In this document: one piece after another, positions 40,942 through 48,851 of the stretch | How the letters are laid out: every line of letters starts with the position of its first letter | Position numbering within the stretch: the first letter of the stretch is position 1 | IMG/VR virus record: IMGVR_UViG_3300045960_000114 | Span: 62,001 to 126,000 of that record | Length of the DNA stretch: 64,000 nt | Direction: 5' to 3' (one strand) | Origin: a virus | Translations under genes and position numbers: made by a program | The notes under the pieces: generated by a model | What the model was told of the DNA's origin: nothing | Database searches by the model: none | Seen by the model: the letters and a program-made list of their open reading frames with translations, nothing else

Positions 40942-43044
40942 TTGAAGCTCAAGAAACTCAGTCTGGTGAACTACTGTCAGCATGCCGAGCGTGAAGATGT
41001 GTTCGCGCCGGGCATCACGCTGATCCACGGACCCAACGGTTCCGGCAAGTCGAATCTGGTGAAGTCGATCTTCCGGCTGCTGACGGGCATCAGCCTTAAC
41101 GGGGTCAATGCGGATGATATTCGTGTTGGTACCGAGAAGGGACACGGTGAGTTGGAGTTTGAAGTGAATGGTACTCCTGGGGTCATCAAACGGTTCTGGG
41201 ATACCAGCCGCTGCAACTTGACGTTTGGTGACAGGAAATTCAAAACAGCCACTGAAGTAGATCGCGTGATCTACGAGATCATCGGCGTGCAGCCGAAGGT
41301 CCTGAGCGAGATGGTCTTCGTGATGCAGGGCGCTATTGATGGCATCCTGTTCGGAAAGCCGGCGGAGCGCGCGAAGTCGTTCCAGGTCCTGTTCAACACG
41401 GCAGGGCTTGAGACGGTGCGCGACCTGCTGCATGAGGAGATGGAGAAGGTCGTCATTGTCAGCCGCAAGGAGCTAATCGACCAGCTCAAGCAGCAGCTCG
41501 CGACTACGGTCGAGGAGCCTCTGCGGAAGGCCGAGGACGAGTTGAAGTCCGTCAAGTTGAACGTGATGGACGAGAAGGCGTACACGAAGTGCAGCAACCT
41601 GATCGCCAATCACGAGAACTTCATCGCCTCCATGGAGGCGCAGAAGCGGCTGGCTGACGCGGTGATGTCCATCGAAGGAGAGCTGGGAAGGGCCAGCACC
41701 GAGGTCAGGGAACTGACTGACTCCGTTCTGGGGTTGGAGTCGTCGCTCAAGGACGTGGATGCGGACTACCGCGCGGCAAACGCGCGCATCGCTGCGTCGC
41801 ATATGGCGGCGGCGCGCAAGGCGCACGTTGCGCACCTACGGTCCATCATCGAGAACGCCGAGAAGGTGCTGCTGCTTCCCGAGCCGACGAAGCCGATTAC
41901 CAAGGACGAGCTGGACAAGCTGCGGGCTGAGTACGACGTGCTCATGCACAAGTTGCGCTCGGCCAATTCCATCGTGACGACGTTCAACTCAGGCGGTGGC
42001 GTTTGTCCGACCTGCACGCAGACTGTGCCGCAGTTCCTCGTCGAGCAGCAGAAGGCGCTGCTGGAGATGTTCGGCTCCAAGGCGCTGGATATGAAACGCA
42101 AGCTGGAGGATTCCGAGCTTGCGTTCGCCAGGTACCTGTCGGATTCGGAGCATCTGAGGGCGCGCAAGGAGGAGTTGAAGCGCGCACGCGATACAGCAGC
42201 TGCCACGTTGACCCAGCATCCCGACATGAGGGTGGAGGCTACCCAGGCTGATGTGGAGTTGGTCGCGTTGGTCAACGAGCTGAACGGATCATTGAATGAG
42301 TCACGAGGCAAGCTGGCGGCGGCGAAGGCCAACGTCGAGCAGCTGACCAAGCGGCTGGAGGATGCGCGGACGGCTGGATCGGACAACCTGGCGCGTTCGG
42401 GCGAACGTGCGAGCGACACCGACTACAAGGCGTGCAAGGACTCGCTCGAGTTGCACAACAAGAGCAGGGACAGGGTGGCGCGGTTGGAAGGTACCGTCTT
42501 GGCGCTTGAGTCTCAGCGCAAGACAATCCTTGATTCGGTCGAGAAGCACGAGAAGGAGGAGAGTGGGCTGGCCAAGGTGCGCGAGTGGCGCGGCCTGTTG
42601 GAACGGACCCGCATTCTCCTGCATCGGGACAACCTTCCGAATCTCGTGGCACGCTCGTATCTGGGCGGCATCAACGCGGCGATCGGCAAGTACCTGGAGA
42701 TGTTCAACTCCAAGTTCCAGGCAGTCATCAAAGACGACCTGTCGGTTGAGTGCCACTTCGCTGGCGGGTTCAAGCAGCCGTCTGAGCGGTTGTCAGGTGG
42801 TCAGCGCGTGATGCTTGGACTGGCCTTCCGGTTTGCCGTGTACGACCTCTTCACGGCGACGCTGGGTGTGCTGGTACTCGATGAGCCGACTGTGTTCTTG
42901 GACGATGCTAATGTCGACCGCGTGATAGAGCTGTTGGAGCACGTCAAGGCGTACTCACGCACGTCGAACCTGCAGGTGCTGGTGGTCAGTCACGAATCGA
43001 AGCTGATCCCAGTTTTCGACCACGTAATCAAAGTTGGCGATTAA
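40942..43044 (+). CDS. sbcC: SbcC/Rad50-type ATPase (T4 gp46 homologue)
   Basis: A protein of 700 residues starting at TTG behind AAGGAGAATTGA. Walker A GPNGSGKS (30-37), a long coiled coil interrupted by the zinc-hook CPTC (355-358), a signature LSGGQ (617-621) and Walker B VLVLDEPT (Asp647, Glu648). Length and layout match the Rad50/SbcC subunit, which pairs with the SbcD encoded upstream. The two are separated by five small genes, unlike the usual adjacent pair. Confidence 0.93.
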   Translation: MKLKKLSLVNYCQHAEREDVFAPGITLIHGPNGSGKSNLVKSIFRLLTGISLNGVNADDIRVGTEKGHGELEFEVNGTPGVIKRFWDTSRCNLTFGDRKFKTATEVDRVIYEIIGVQPKVLSEMVFVMQGAIDGILFGKPAERAKSFQVLFNTAGLETVRDLLHEEMEKVVIVSRKELIDQLKQQLATTVEEPLRKAEDELKSVKLNVMDEKAYTKCSNLIANHENFIASMEAQKRLADAVMSIEGELGRASTEVRELTDSVLGLESSLKDVDADYRAANARIAASHMAAARKAHVAHLRSIIENAEKVLLLPEPTKPITKDELDKLRAEYDVLMHKLRSANSIVTTFNSGGGVCPTCTQTVPQFLVEQQKALLEMFGSKALDMKRKLEDSELAFARYLSDSEHLRARKEELKRARDTAAATLTQHPDMRVEATQADVELVALVNELNGSLNESRGKLAAAKANVEQLTKRLEDARTAGSDNLARSGERASDTDYKACKDSLELHNKSRDRVARLEGTVLALESQRKTILDSVEKHEKEESGLAKVREWRGLLERTRILLHRDNLPNLVARSYLGGINAAIGKYLEMFNSKFQAVIKDDLSVECHFAGGFKQPSERLSGGQRVMLGLAFRFAVYDLFTATLGVLVLDEPTVFLDDANVDRVIELLEHVKAYSRTSNLQVLVVSHESKLIPVFDHVIKVGD

Positions 43045-43083
43045 CAGGAACCATGTTAGATTAGTGATCAGGAGGAACCTGCC

Positions 43084-43383
43084 ATGAAGCACATTCTGCT
43101 TGCCTCTTTTGTTCTGCTGCTTGTCGCTGGCTGTGTGGATGACCGCATCAAGCGTGCGTCAACCACGCTGAACGCCAAGACGCAGGTGGCGAACGAGGAG
43201 TTCGACAAGGCGCCCACTCAGGAAGCCAAGGTGCAGGTTGCCAAGGACTACTTCCAGACGGCGCCAGCGATGACCCAGGTGTTGCAGGATTACCTGACGG
43301 GGGTTGACCCGAAGAAGCCGGTGATCAAGGAAGATCCGAATGATCCGGCGTCGATGGTCCCCGTCAACTTGAAGCCGAGGTAG
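43084..43383 (+). CDS. Small lipoprotein
   Basis: A 99-residue protein with CAGGAGG before ATG. Classical lipoprotein signal peptide (MKHILLASFVLLLVAGC, lipobox VAGC). The mature part is charged and helical (about 25-60), with a Pro-rich end. It may be an outer-membrane lipoprotein used in superinfection exclusion or lysis. It is too short and lacks the Pro-rich core typical of Rz1-like proteins, so it is not called a spanin. Confidence 0.65.
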   Translation: MKHILLASFVLLLVAGCVDDRIKRASTTLNAKTQVANEEFDKAPTQEAKVQVAKDYFQTAPAMTQVLQDYLTGVDPKKPVIKEDPNDPASMVPVNLKPR

Positions 43384-43393
43384 CTTTAAAGCT

Positions 43394-43459
43394 GGTCGCA
43401 CACCGTGGAGCGGCGTCCCTGGAAACCCCTCCTCCACAACCGTTCTGCGGTGTGCGGCC
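43394..43459 (+). other. Long-range stem-loop after the lipoprotein gene
   Basis: GGTCGCACACCG at 43394-43405 pairs with CGGTGTGCGGCC at 43448-43459 (12 bp with one G-U). Inside, GTGGAG pairs with CTCCAC at 43432-43437. TTT follows the outer stem. It may be a terminator with a large loop or part of a non-coding RNA in the 227-nt gap 43384-43610. Confidence 0.5.
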
Positions 43460-43477
43460 TTTGAACTTGCTGTGACG

Positions 43478-43565
43478 ACGTGATCCCAACATGGACATTG
43501 GGGATCACGTTCGGTTGTAAAAAGTCCATGTGTCGTATGGACCGCCCCGGCTGGGGCGCATTACC
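43478..43565 (+). ncRNA. Candidate structured RNA leader with pseudoknot
   Basis: Stem 1: ACGTGATCCC (43478-43487) with GGGATCACGT (43501-43510), 10 bp. The loop contains CATGGAC (43490-43496), complementary to GTCCATG (43524-43530), giving an H-type pseudoknot. Alternatively GTCCAT (43524-43529) can pair with ATGGAC (43537-43542), which excludes the pseudoknot. A GC-rich hairpin (GCCCCggctGGGGC) follows. It precedes the gene at 43611. This could be a riboswitch-like or translation-control element. Confidence 0.45.
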
Positions 43566-43610
43566 GTTGCTGTCGGAACTCTTTTCTTTTGCTATGCCCA
43601 GGAGGAACCC

Positions 43611-43925
43611 ATGGCCATCGACTGGAAGCAGTTCGACGCGGTTGGTACCGACCTGCTGGACTTGATCAAGCCTTACCTGCCCGCGCTCGCGCGTGAGGGG
43701 CCGGATGTGTTTGATGGGTTTATCAAGAATCTGATCAAGAAGGACTGGGGGGCGATCAGCACGGACATGTACCGGCGCATGACACCTGCGGAGCGGCTGG
43801 AGCTGGATAAGCAGGTCATTGACGGTGCGTACAAAGCCGCGCAGGCACGGTACAGGCAGATTCAGCTGGAGAAGGAAATCCTGATGAAGATCGTGATCCG
43901 GCTGGCTCTGACGGTAATTCCCTGA
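43611..43925 (+). CDS. Hypothetical 104-residue protein
   Basis: ATG 43611 follows CAGGAGGAA, the best site in the region; longer upstream frames would cover the structured leader. Mostly helical and charged (QFDAVGTDLLDLIKPYLPAL, AYKAAQARYRQIQLEKEIL), with a short hydrophobic C-terminus (MKIVIRLALTVI). It ends in TGATG overlap with the next gene. No motif recognised. Confidence 0.55.
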   Translation: MAIDWKQFDAVGTDLLDLIKPYLPALAREGPDVFDGFIKNLIKKDWGAISTDMYRRMTPAERLELDKQVIDGAYKAAQARYRQIQLEKEILMKIVIRLALTVIP

Positions 43926-44476
43926 TGGAAGTCTCGGCCAAGATACGATTCATCACGCCATGCCTCGGTAACGAGCGGCGCGACCAACGCGACCTGATGC
44001 TGCGCAACAGCGACGGGTATGTCATCTTCTTGCAGAGCTGGTGGCGCTGCTCGCTCAGGTACGCTGCCAACGCGATCGGGCGCTGGCAGCGTGACGTGGA
44101 CGAGGTGCAGGCCGATCCGGTCGTTCGAGGGGAGACGGGCATTTACAGGCGGTTCTGGAACAGCAATCAGTATAAGGAGCACGAATCATTTTTGGCGGGC
44201 TCCGTTGTGGAGGTGAACTTCCTGCTTCCCTCCACGCTGGGTATTGAGGAGTTCAAAAAGATCCTGGTGACGGCTGGGAAGTACGCGGGGCTGTCGCCTT
44301 ATGGGTACAAGCAGGATTTTGGGAGGTTTGAGTTGCTGGAGCTGGTTAGGAGGGTCCATGTCCAAGCTGAAAGCCATCATCACGCGGTGGGGCAATCTGA
44401 TCAAGGTTCAGCCGCCGTTCAAGGAACTGTTGGCCAAGAAGTTGTCGTACAACCGCAGGGAACAGACGGGCGGTGA
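43925..44476 (+). CDS. Hypothetical protein overlapping the helicase gene
   Basis: A protein of 183 residues starting in TGATG overlap. Globular composition to about residue 140 (DGYVIFLQSWWRCSLRYAAN, EVNFLLPSTLGIEEFKKIL). The last ~40 residues are Gln/His/Gly-rich and lie over the first 119 nt of the UvsW-like helicase gene, in another frame. The overlapping tail is probably read at low constraint. No family recognised. Confidence 0.55.
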   Translation: MEVSAKIRFITPCLGNERRDQRDLMLRNSDGYVIFLQSWWRCSLRYAANAIGRWQRDVDEVQADPVVRGETGIYRRFWNSNQYKEHESFLAGSVVEVNFLLPSTLGIEEFKKILVTAGKYAGLSPYGYKQDFGRFELLELVRRVHVQAESHHHAVGQSDQGSAAVQGTVGQEVVVQPQGTDGR

Positions 44477-45812
44477 TTCGAAGTCGGTCACGGTGACGCC
44501 CACATATCTCTTCCGCGAAGACGAAGACGGGCTGGTGGTTCCTGCCGGGTTGCTTGACCGTGTCCTTGTCACGCTTCGGATGTGCGACGTGGACGTCGAG
44601 TACCACGACCTGCGCAAACCGAAGCTGGGTGAGCCACACTTCGAGAACGTGGATCTGCTACGCGACGGGCAGGAGGAGGTTATTGCCCAGATCATTGGCA
44701 AAGACATGGGCATCATCTGGGCGCCGACTGGCATAGGCAAGAGCTTCATCATCCGCCAGATCCCGAAGCTGTGGCCCGAAGCGCGGATCCTTATCTCCTG
44801 CGCGTCCAAGGACATCGTGAAGCAGACCTACGCGGAACTGCTGGAGATGTTCTCGTCGGCGGCTGTCGGGTTCGTGGGCGACGGGCGCAACGAATCGGAC
44901 CGGCGCATCGTCTGCTGCGTGGACAAGTCGTTGCTGAAGGTCAACCCCAGCAAGTTCGACATACTGATCTACGATGAGGTCCACCGCGCGGCGGCGAAGA
45001 ACACCGCTGAGATCATTGCTTCGATCCAGGTGGAGCGCATCTATGGATTCAGTGCCAGCCCGTTTGGCCGGTCGGACCGGGCTGATCTCGAGACCCATGC
45101 GATGTTCGGGCCGGTCATCTGCAAGATCAACTACGAGGAGGCTGAGGCTTCAGGTTCCGTGGTCCCCGTCGATGTGTGGGTGTCATCGGCTGCCGATCTG
45201 CCGCAGGTCAGCAAGTCGACCACGACGGCGCTGGAGCGGTGGGGGCTATGGCGTAATGAGGAGCGCAATCGCCGGTTGCGCGAGGCCATTGAGTGGGTAT
45301 TTGCCACGTTCGGCGAGGACATGCAGACCCTGGTGACGGTGAAGACTGTTGAGCATGCGGTGTGTTTGAATTGTGCGCTGGAAGGGCTTGGCTTCGCACT
45401 GGTCTATGCCAACATGGACGGAGAGATGCGCGAACGCTGGGAGAAGATGCGCATGATTCCCAAAGGCGTTCATCCGATCACGTCTGATACGCGCGAACAG
45501 ATGCGCAAGGCTTTCCGCAGCGGTGAGCTGCGTCGTGCGATCGCTACTGGTGTATGGGGAACAGGCGTTGACTTCCCCAGGCTCAACGTCCTCGTACGTG
45601 CTGATGGCGCTGGTGGCACCATTCCAAACACGCAGTTGCCCGGACGTGTTACGCGTCGTTCTGATGGCAAGACGGTGGGCATCGTCATCGACATAGATGA
45701 CAGGTTCAATCAGACGTTGTCCAACCGCTATGAGAGGCGGTCAAGGGACTACCGTAAACGTGGTTGGCAGGTACGTTACATCAAAGCACCTGCCGCCTAC
45801 CTTCAGGGGTAA
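44358..45812 (+). CDS. UvsW-like superfamily 2 helicase
   Basis: A protein of 484 residues from ATG 44358, with TTAGGAGGG just upstream. Helicase motifs: Q-like region NVDLLRDGQEEVI, Walker A APTGIGKS (122-129), DEVH (206-209), SAS (232-234), and in the second lobe ATGVWGTGVDFP with an arginine-finger-like GRVTRR. The N-terminal ~95 residues correspond to the small UvsW extra domain. UvsW remodels branched DNA and R-loops in recombination-dependent phage replication. Confidence 0.85.
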   Translation: MSKLKAIITRWGNLIKVQPPFKELLAKKLSYNRREQTGGDSKSVTVTPTYLFREDEDGLVVPAGLLDRVLVTLRMCDVDVEYHDLRKPKLGEPHFENVDLLRDGQEEVIAQIIGKDMGIIWAPTGIGKSFIIRQIPKLWPEARILISCASKDIVKQTYAELLEMFSSAAVGFVGDGRNESDRRIVCCVDKSLLKVNPSKFDILIYDEVHRAAAKNTAEIIASIQVERIYGFSASPFGRSDRADLETHAMFGPVICKINYEEAEASGSVVPVDVWVSSAADLPQVSKSTTTALERWGLWRNEERNRRLREAIEWVFATFGEDMQTLVTVKTVEHAVCLNCALEGLGFALVYANMDGEMRERWEKMRMIPKGVHPITSDTREQMRKAFRSGELRRAIATGVWGTGVDFPRLNVLVRADGAGGTIPNTQLPGRVTRRSDGKTVGIVIDIDDRFNQTLSNRYERRSRDYRKRGWQVRYIKAPAAYLQG

Positions 45813-45815
45813 GCC

Positions 45816-46373
45816 ATGGATCATGAGGAAAAGGTCTCTCTCTACGTGGAGAGGCTGATGGATGCGTATGTCCGTTTGCGCAGGAAGTACCGGCCCACCT
45901 TCGTCAAGGTGAACAGTCCGAACGTCCGGCTGTGGCGCAGCTGTGCCACCGCGCTGATTGAGATGAACCTCAATCCGTATCAGTTCGCACAGTACGTTTT
46001 CGATCTGGTCACCGAGCGGCGACCGGATGTTTACGAGTCGGAGATTACATCGGTGAAGTTGGCCAATGCGCACGCGCAAGACCGGCCCATGCTTAAGGAG
46101 AAGCTGAAGCTGCAGGTGAGCCTGCAGGCCGCCAAGATCAAGAATCACCTGAAGCTGGGTGAACCGCTGGCGGACATTTTGATGAACGAGACGTATGGCT
46201 TATTGCTGCCTGTTCGTTTCGCCACGGCATGGTCGGAGGGGCTCAAGGACTTGGCTGAGCACCTGCGACCTGAGGCCGAAGAGGCAATCATCTTTGAGCC
46301 GTATTACTTGGAACTGCTCAAGGATTACTTACCGGAGGACATTCACAATGTCGTCAGAGTACATACGTCTTAG
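45816..46373 (+). CDS. Hypothetical helical protein in the replication operon
   Basis: A protein of 185 residues. Entirely helical and charged (YVERLMDAYVRLRRKYRPTF, KEKLKLQVSLQAAKIKNHL). It lies directly before, and overlaps by 26 nt, the DnaB-like helicase gene, which is where helicase-loader or accessory proteins are often encoded. A loader role is only a location-based suggestion; no AAA motif is present. Confidence 0.55.
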   Translation: MDHEEKVSLYVERLMDAYVRLRRKYRPTFVKVNSPNVRLWRSCATALIEMNLNPYQFAQYVFDLVTERRPDVYESEITSVKLANAHAQDRPMLKEKLKLQVSLQAAKIKNHLKLGEPLADILMNETYGLLLPVRFATAWSEGLKDLAEHLRPEAEEAIIFEPYYLELLKDYLPEDIHNVVRVHTS

Positions 46374-47841
46374 GAATTCGTTCTCTCGGCTGGAAATGGA
46401 CATGCTTCTGTGCCATGTGGTGCGCTGTACCCCGGTCATGCGCGCCGCGTTCGGGCGGCTGAAGGTAGAGCAGTTCATCCCTGACGCGGAGTTCGTCCAC
46501 CAGTTGCTGTGGGCGACCGCCTCCGAGTTCTACGACGCGCACAAGAAGGGAATCCCCGAGTCGGCCATGCGGGCGATCCTGGACAAGAAGAAAGAGGACA
46601 ATCCGGATTATTTCGGTGGGAATATCTACGACAACATTCTGGCTACGGTGATCTTCATCTACGGGCTGCCGGAGCAGGACCTGGTCCCGAGTTACGGCGT
46701 AGAACTGGTCAAGCGGTTCGTGGGGGAACGCCAGATTGGCGTCCAGTTCATCGGCGCAGCGCAGTCTGGTGTCCTTCAGCGGCAGCATTTGTGGGAGATG
46801 TTGGATACGGCACAGCAGTTGGACGCGCTTACGCCGCAGCCAACGATCTTGCCATTCAGCTCGCGCTCTGGCCCGCTGCTGGGCGTCAAGCCTCGCGAAC
46901 CCACGGGCGTCACATTCCTTGACGTGTTGATGAACGGTGGCCCGCGCAAGGGCGAGTTGTACGGTTTCCTGGCTCCGTCAGGTGGTGGTAAGACTACCCT
47001 GGCTAACCAGATTGCCATCAACTACGCCATGAGTGGGAAGCACATCATGGTCTTCACTTACGAGCAGCCGCCGGATGCGGAGTACATGATCCCCGTTTAC
47101 GCGTGTGCCGCGCAGACGGACCGGGGCAAGTTCGAGCGCATCGTTAATTTCTCAGGAGACTTATCTTTCTTGGACGAGAAAGAGCGCGAGCGATTCGAGC
47201 GCATGGGCAAGATCATCGGCGAGAACCTGCATTATCGGGATATGACTTCGGGCTCGCGGTATGGGGCTGAGGAGATCAAATCGCTGGTGGAGCAGGAGCA
47301 GCAGCAGAGCAAGATCAAGATCGACGCGATCATCGTCGACTGGTTCTGGCCGATGGTGACACGATCCTACGACCGGCTGGAGCTGGGTCGCGGGAAGAAG
47401 AAGGAAGTCCGCGGTTACGCCCAGGATCAGATTGACCGGCTCAAGGTCATCTGCATGGAGTTGGGTGTCTGGGGTTGGCTGACTCATCAGCTAAAGCCTG
47501 ATGCCGCCAAGAAGAACAAGATCATGGACTTCGAGGATGCAGCCGAGCTGAAGTCATTTGCGTGGTACATGAACGGCTGTTTCTGCTTGTCGAAGATGGA
47601 CGACGAGTGTCTGGCGCCGTTGAAATTTTCCAAGGCGCGTAGCCATAAGGCCGATCACACCGTGGTCAAGTTGCTGGGCAACATCGCCACGTTTGTCGAT
47701 GCTGCCAACATGGTGTTTGATCCTCGCCGGAAGAAGTGGGTGGAGAAGGGGAAGGAGAATGCGGTGCCCAAAGCCAACGAGTCAGACAAAACGCCCACTC
47801 GCGTTGACTACGAGGGTAGGGTGGGGGCGGTGCGAACATGA
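46348..47841 (+). CDS. dnaB: DnaB-like replicative helicase
   Basis: A protein of 497 residues from ATG 46348, which has GGAGG 9 nt upstream; earlier frames would run across the preceding gene. Residues 10-120 are helical like a DnaB N-terminal domain, then a linker. The RecA-like core has Walker A APSGGGKTT (209-217), a strand-helix with TYEQPP, and Walker B IIVDW (328-332) near IDAIIVDW. It unwinds DNA at the fork with the primase encoded next (4-nt overlap, ATGA). Confidence 0.82.
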   Translation: MSSEYIRLRNSFSRLEMDMLLCHVVRCTPVMRAAFGRLKVEQFIPDAEFVHQLLWATASEFYDAHKKGIPESAMRAILDKKKEDNPDYFGGNIYDNILATVIFIYGLPEQDLVPSYGVELVKRFVGERQIGVQFIGAAQSGVLQRQHLWEMLDTAQQLDALTPQPTILPFSSRSGPLLGVKPREPTGVTFLDVLMNGGPRKGELYGFLAPSGGGKTTLANQIAINYAMSGKHIMVFTYEQPPDAEYMIPVYACAAQTDRGKFERIVNFSGDLSFLDEKERERFERMGKIIGENLHYRDMTSGSRYGAEEIKSLVEQEQQQSKIKIDAIIVDWFWPMVTRSYDRLELGRGKKKEVRGYAQDQIDRLKVICMELGVWGWLTHQLKPDAAKKNKIMDFEDAAELKSFAWYMNGCFCLSKMDDECLAPLKFSKARSHKADHTVVKLLGNIATFVDAANMVFDPRRKKWVEKGKENAVPKANESDKTPTRVDYEGRVGAVRT

Positions 47842-48851
47842 GCGAAGTCAAGCCCCTGAATCCGAACCTGTACATCATGTTGCGCAAGCGGTTCGGTAAG
47901 GTGAAGATCTCCAATGAAGGTGAGCGTGCAGTCAGCCAGACCGTACCTGACATTTTCTCGTCTAAGAAACTGAAGACGCATGACCTGCAGACCGGCGAGT
48001 ATTACCGTGTCTGCTGCCCTGCGTGTGGTGATCGTCGATACCGGCTCTACATCAACTACAGGTGGAACACGGGTGAGAACACGATCTTCACCAAGTACCT
48101 GGCTTGCTGCTTCAACGAGGGCTGTGATCTGCGGTTCCTCGACGAAGAAATCAAGCCTTACATTGGGGGCAAACTGATCCTGTCGGACTTCGGCTATGAA
48201 CCTCCGCCGAAGTTCAAGGAGATCACGTTGCCCGGCAAGTGTGTTCCACTCAACGAACTCGGTGATTCCCACCCGGCCACGAAGTATGTGGTGGGGCGGC
48301 GCTTTTCGCCGAAATACCTGTTTGAGGCGTGGGGTGTCCAGTTCTGTACAGAACATCCCAGCGACTTGATCAGGAACCGGTTGGTCATTCCTTTCTACTG
48401 GGAGGGCAAGCTGGTCGGCTGGCAGACGCGCGCCATCGTGCCGCATGCGGACCCCAAGTATTACACCATGCCGGGGCTGCAGAAGGCGAACATGTTGTTC
48501 AATGGCGATCGGGCGCGGCTGTTCAAGCTGGGTGTGATCGTAGAAGGCGTGTTCGATGCCTTTCGTGTTGGGACTGCGGCTGTTGCCTTGTTGGGTACCT
48601 CGGTAAGCATGATCCAGCGCAGGCTGATCCATGCTTACTGGGGCAATGGTGGCATCTGCATCATGCTGGATTCGGATGCGGTGGACAAGATGGAGAAGGC
48701 CACGAACCTGTTCACGCCCAGTGCTTTCAAGCTGGGTGTGTTCTCTGTGGAATTGCCGCAGGGTAAGGATCCGGCAGACATGTCACGTAACGGCGTGTGG
48801 AAGGAGATAGGAAAGCGTGCAGCAGCTCTACGAATACCAGTTGCCGGCTAA
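47838..48851 (+). CDS. DnaG/T7-type primase (zinc ribbon plus TOPRIM)
   Basis: A protein of 337 residues. Zinc site: CCPACG (C60, C63) and ACCFNEGC (C90/C91, C96), like T7 gp4 and other short phage primases. TOPRIM core: VIVEGVFDAFR (Glu236) and IMLDSDA (Asp278, Asp280). It lacks a long helicase domain, so it works with the separate DnaB-like helicase encoded just upstream. It overlaps the polymerase gene by 35 nt. Confidence 0.88.
   Translation: MSEVKPLNPNLYIMLRKRFGKVKISNEGERAVSQTVPDIFSSKKLKTHDLQTGEYYRVCCPACGDRRYRLYINYRWNTGENTIFTKYLACCFNEGCDLRFLDEEIKPYIGGKLILSDFGYEPPPKFKEITLPGKCVPLNELGDSHPATKYVVGRRFSPKYLFEAWGVQFCTEHPSDLIRNRLVIPFYWEGKLVGWQTRAIVPHADPKYYTMPGLQKANMLFNGDRARLFKLGVIVEGVFDAFRVGTAAVALLGTSVSMIQRRLIHAYWGNGGICIMLDSDAVDKMEKATNLFTPSAFKLGVFSVELPQGKDPADMSRNGVWKEIGKRAAALRIPVAG

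Noticed and set aside
41766-42419. A 217-residue minus-strand Ser-rich frame inside sbcC
   Set aside because: Antisense shadow of the Rad50 coiled coil, whose codons read as Ser/Leu/Ala-rich on the other strand.
43084-43383. The small lipoprotein as an Rz1-like outer spanin
   Set aside because: It has the lipobox but no Pro-rich core and no overlapping or adjacent Rz-like inner-membrane gene.
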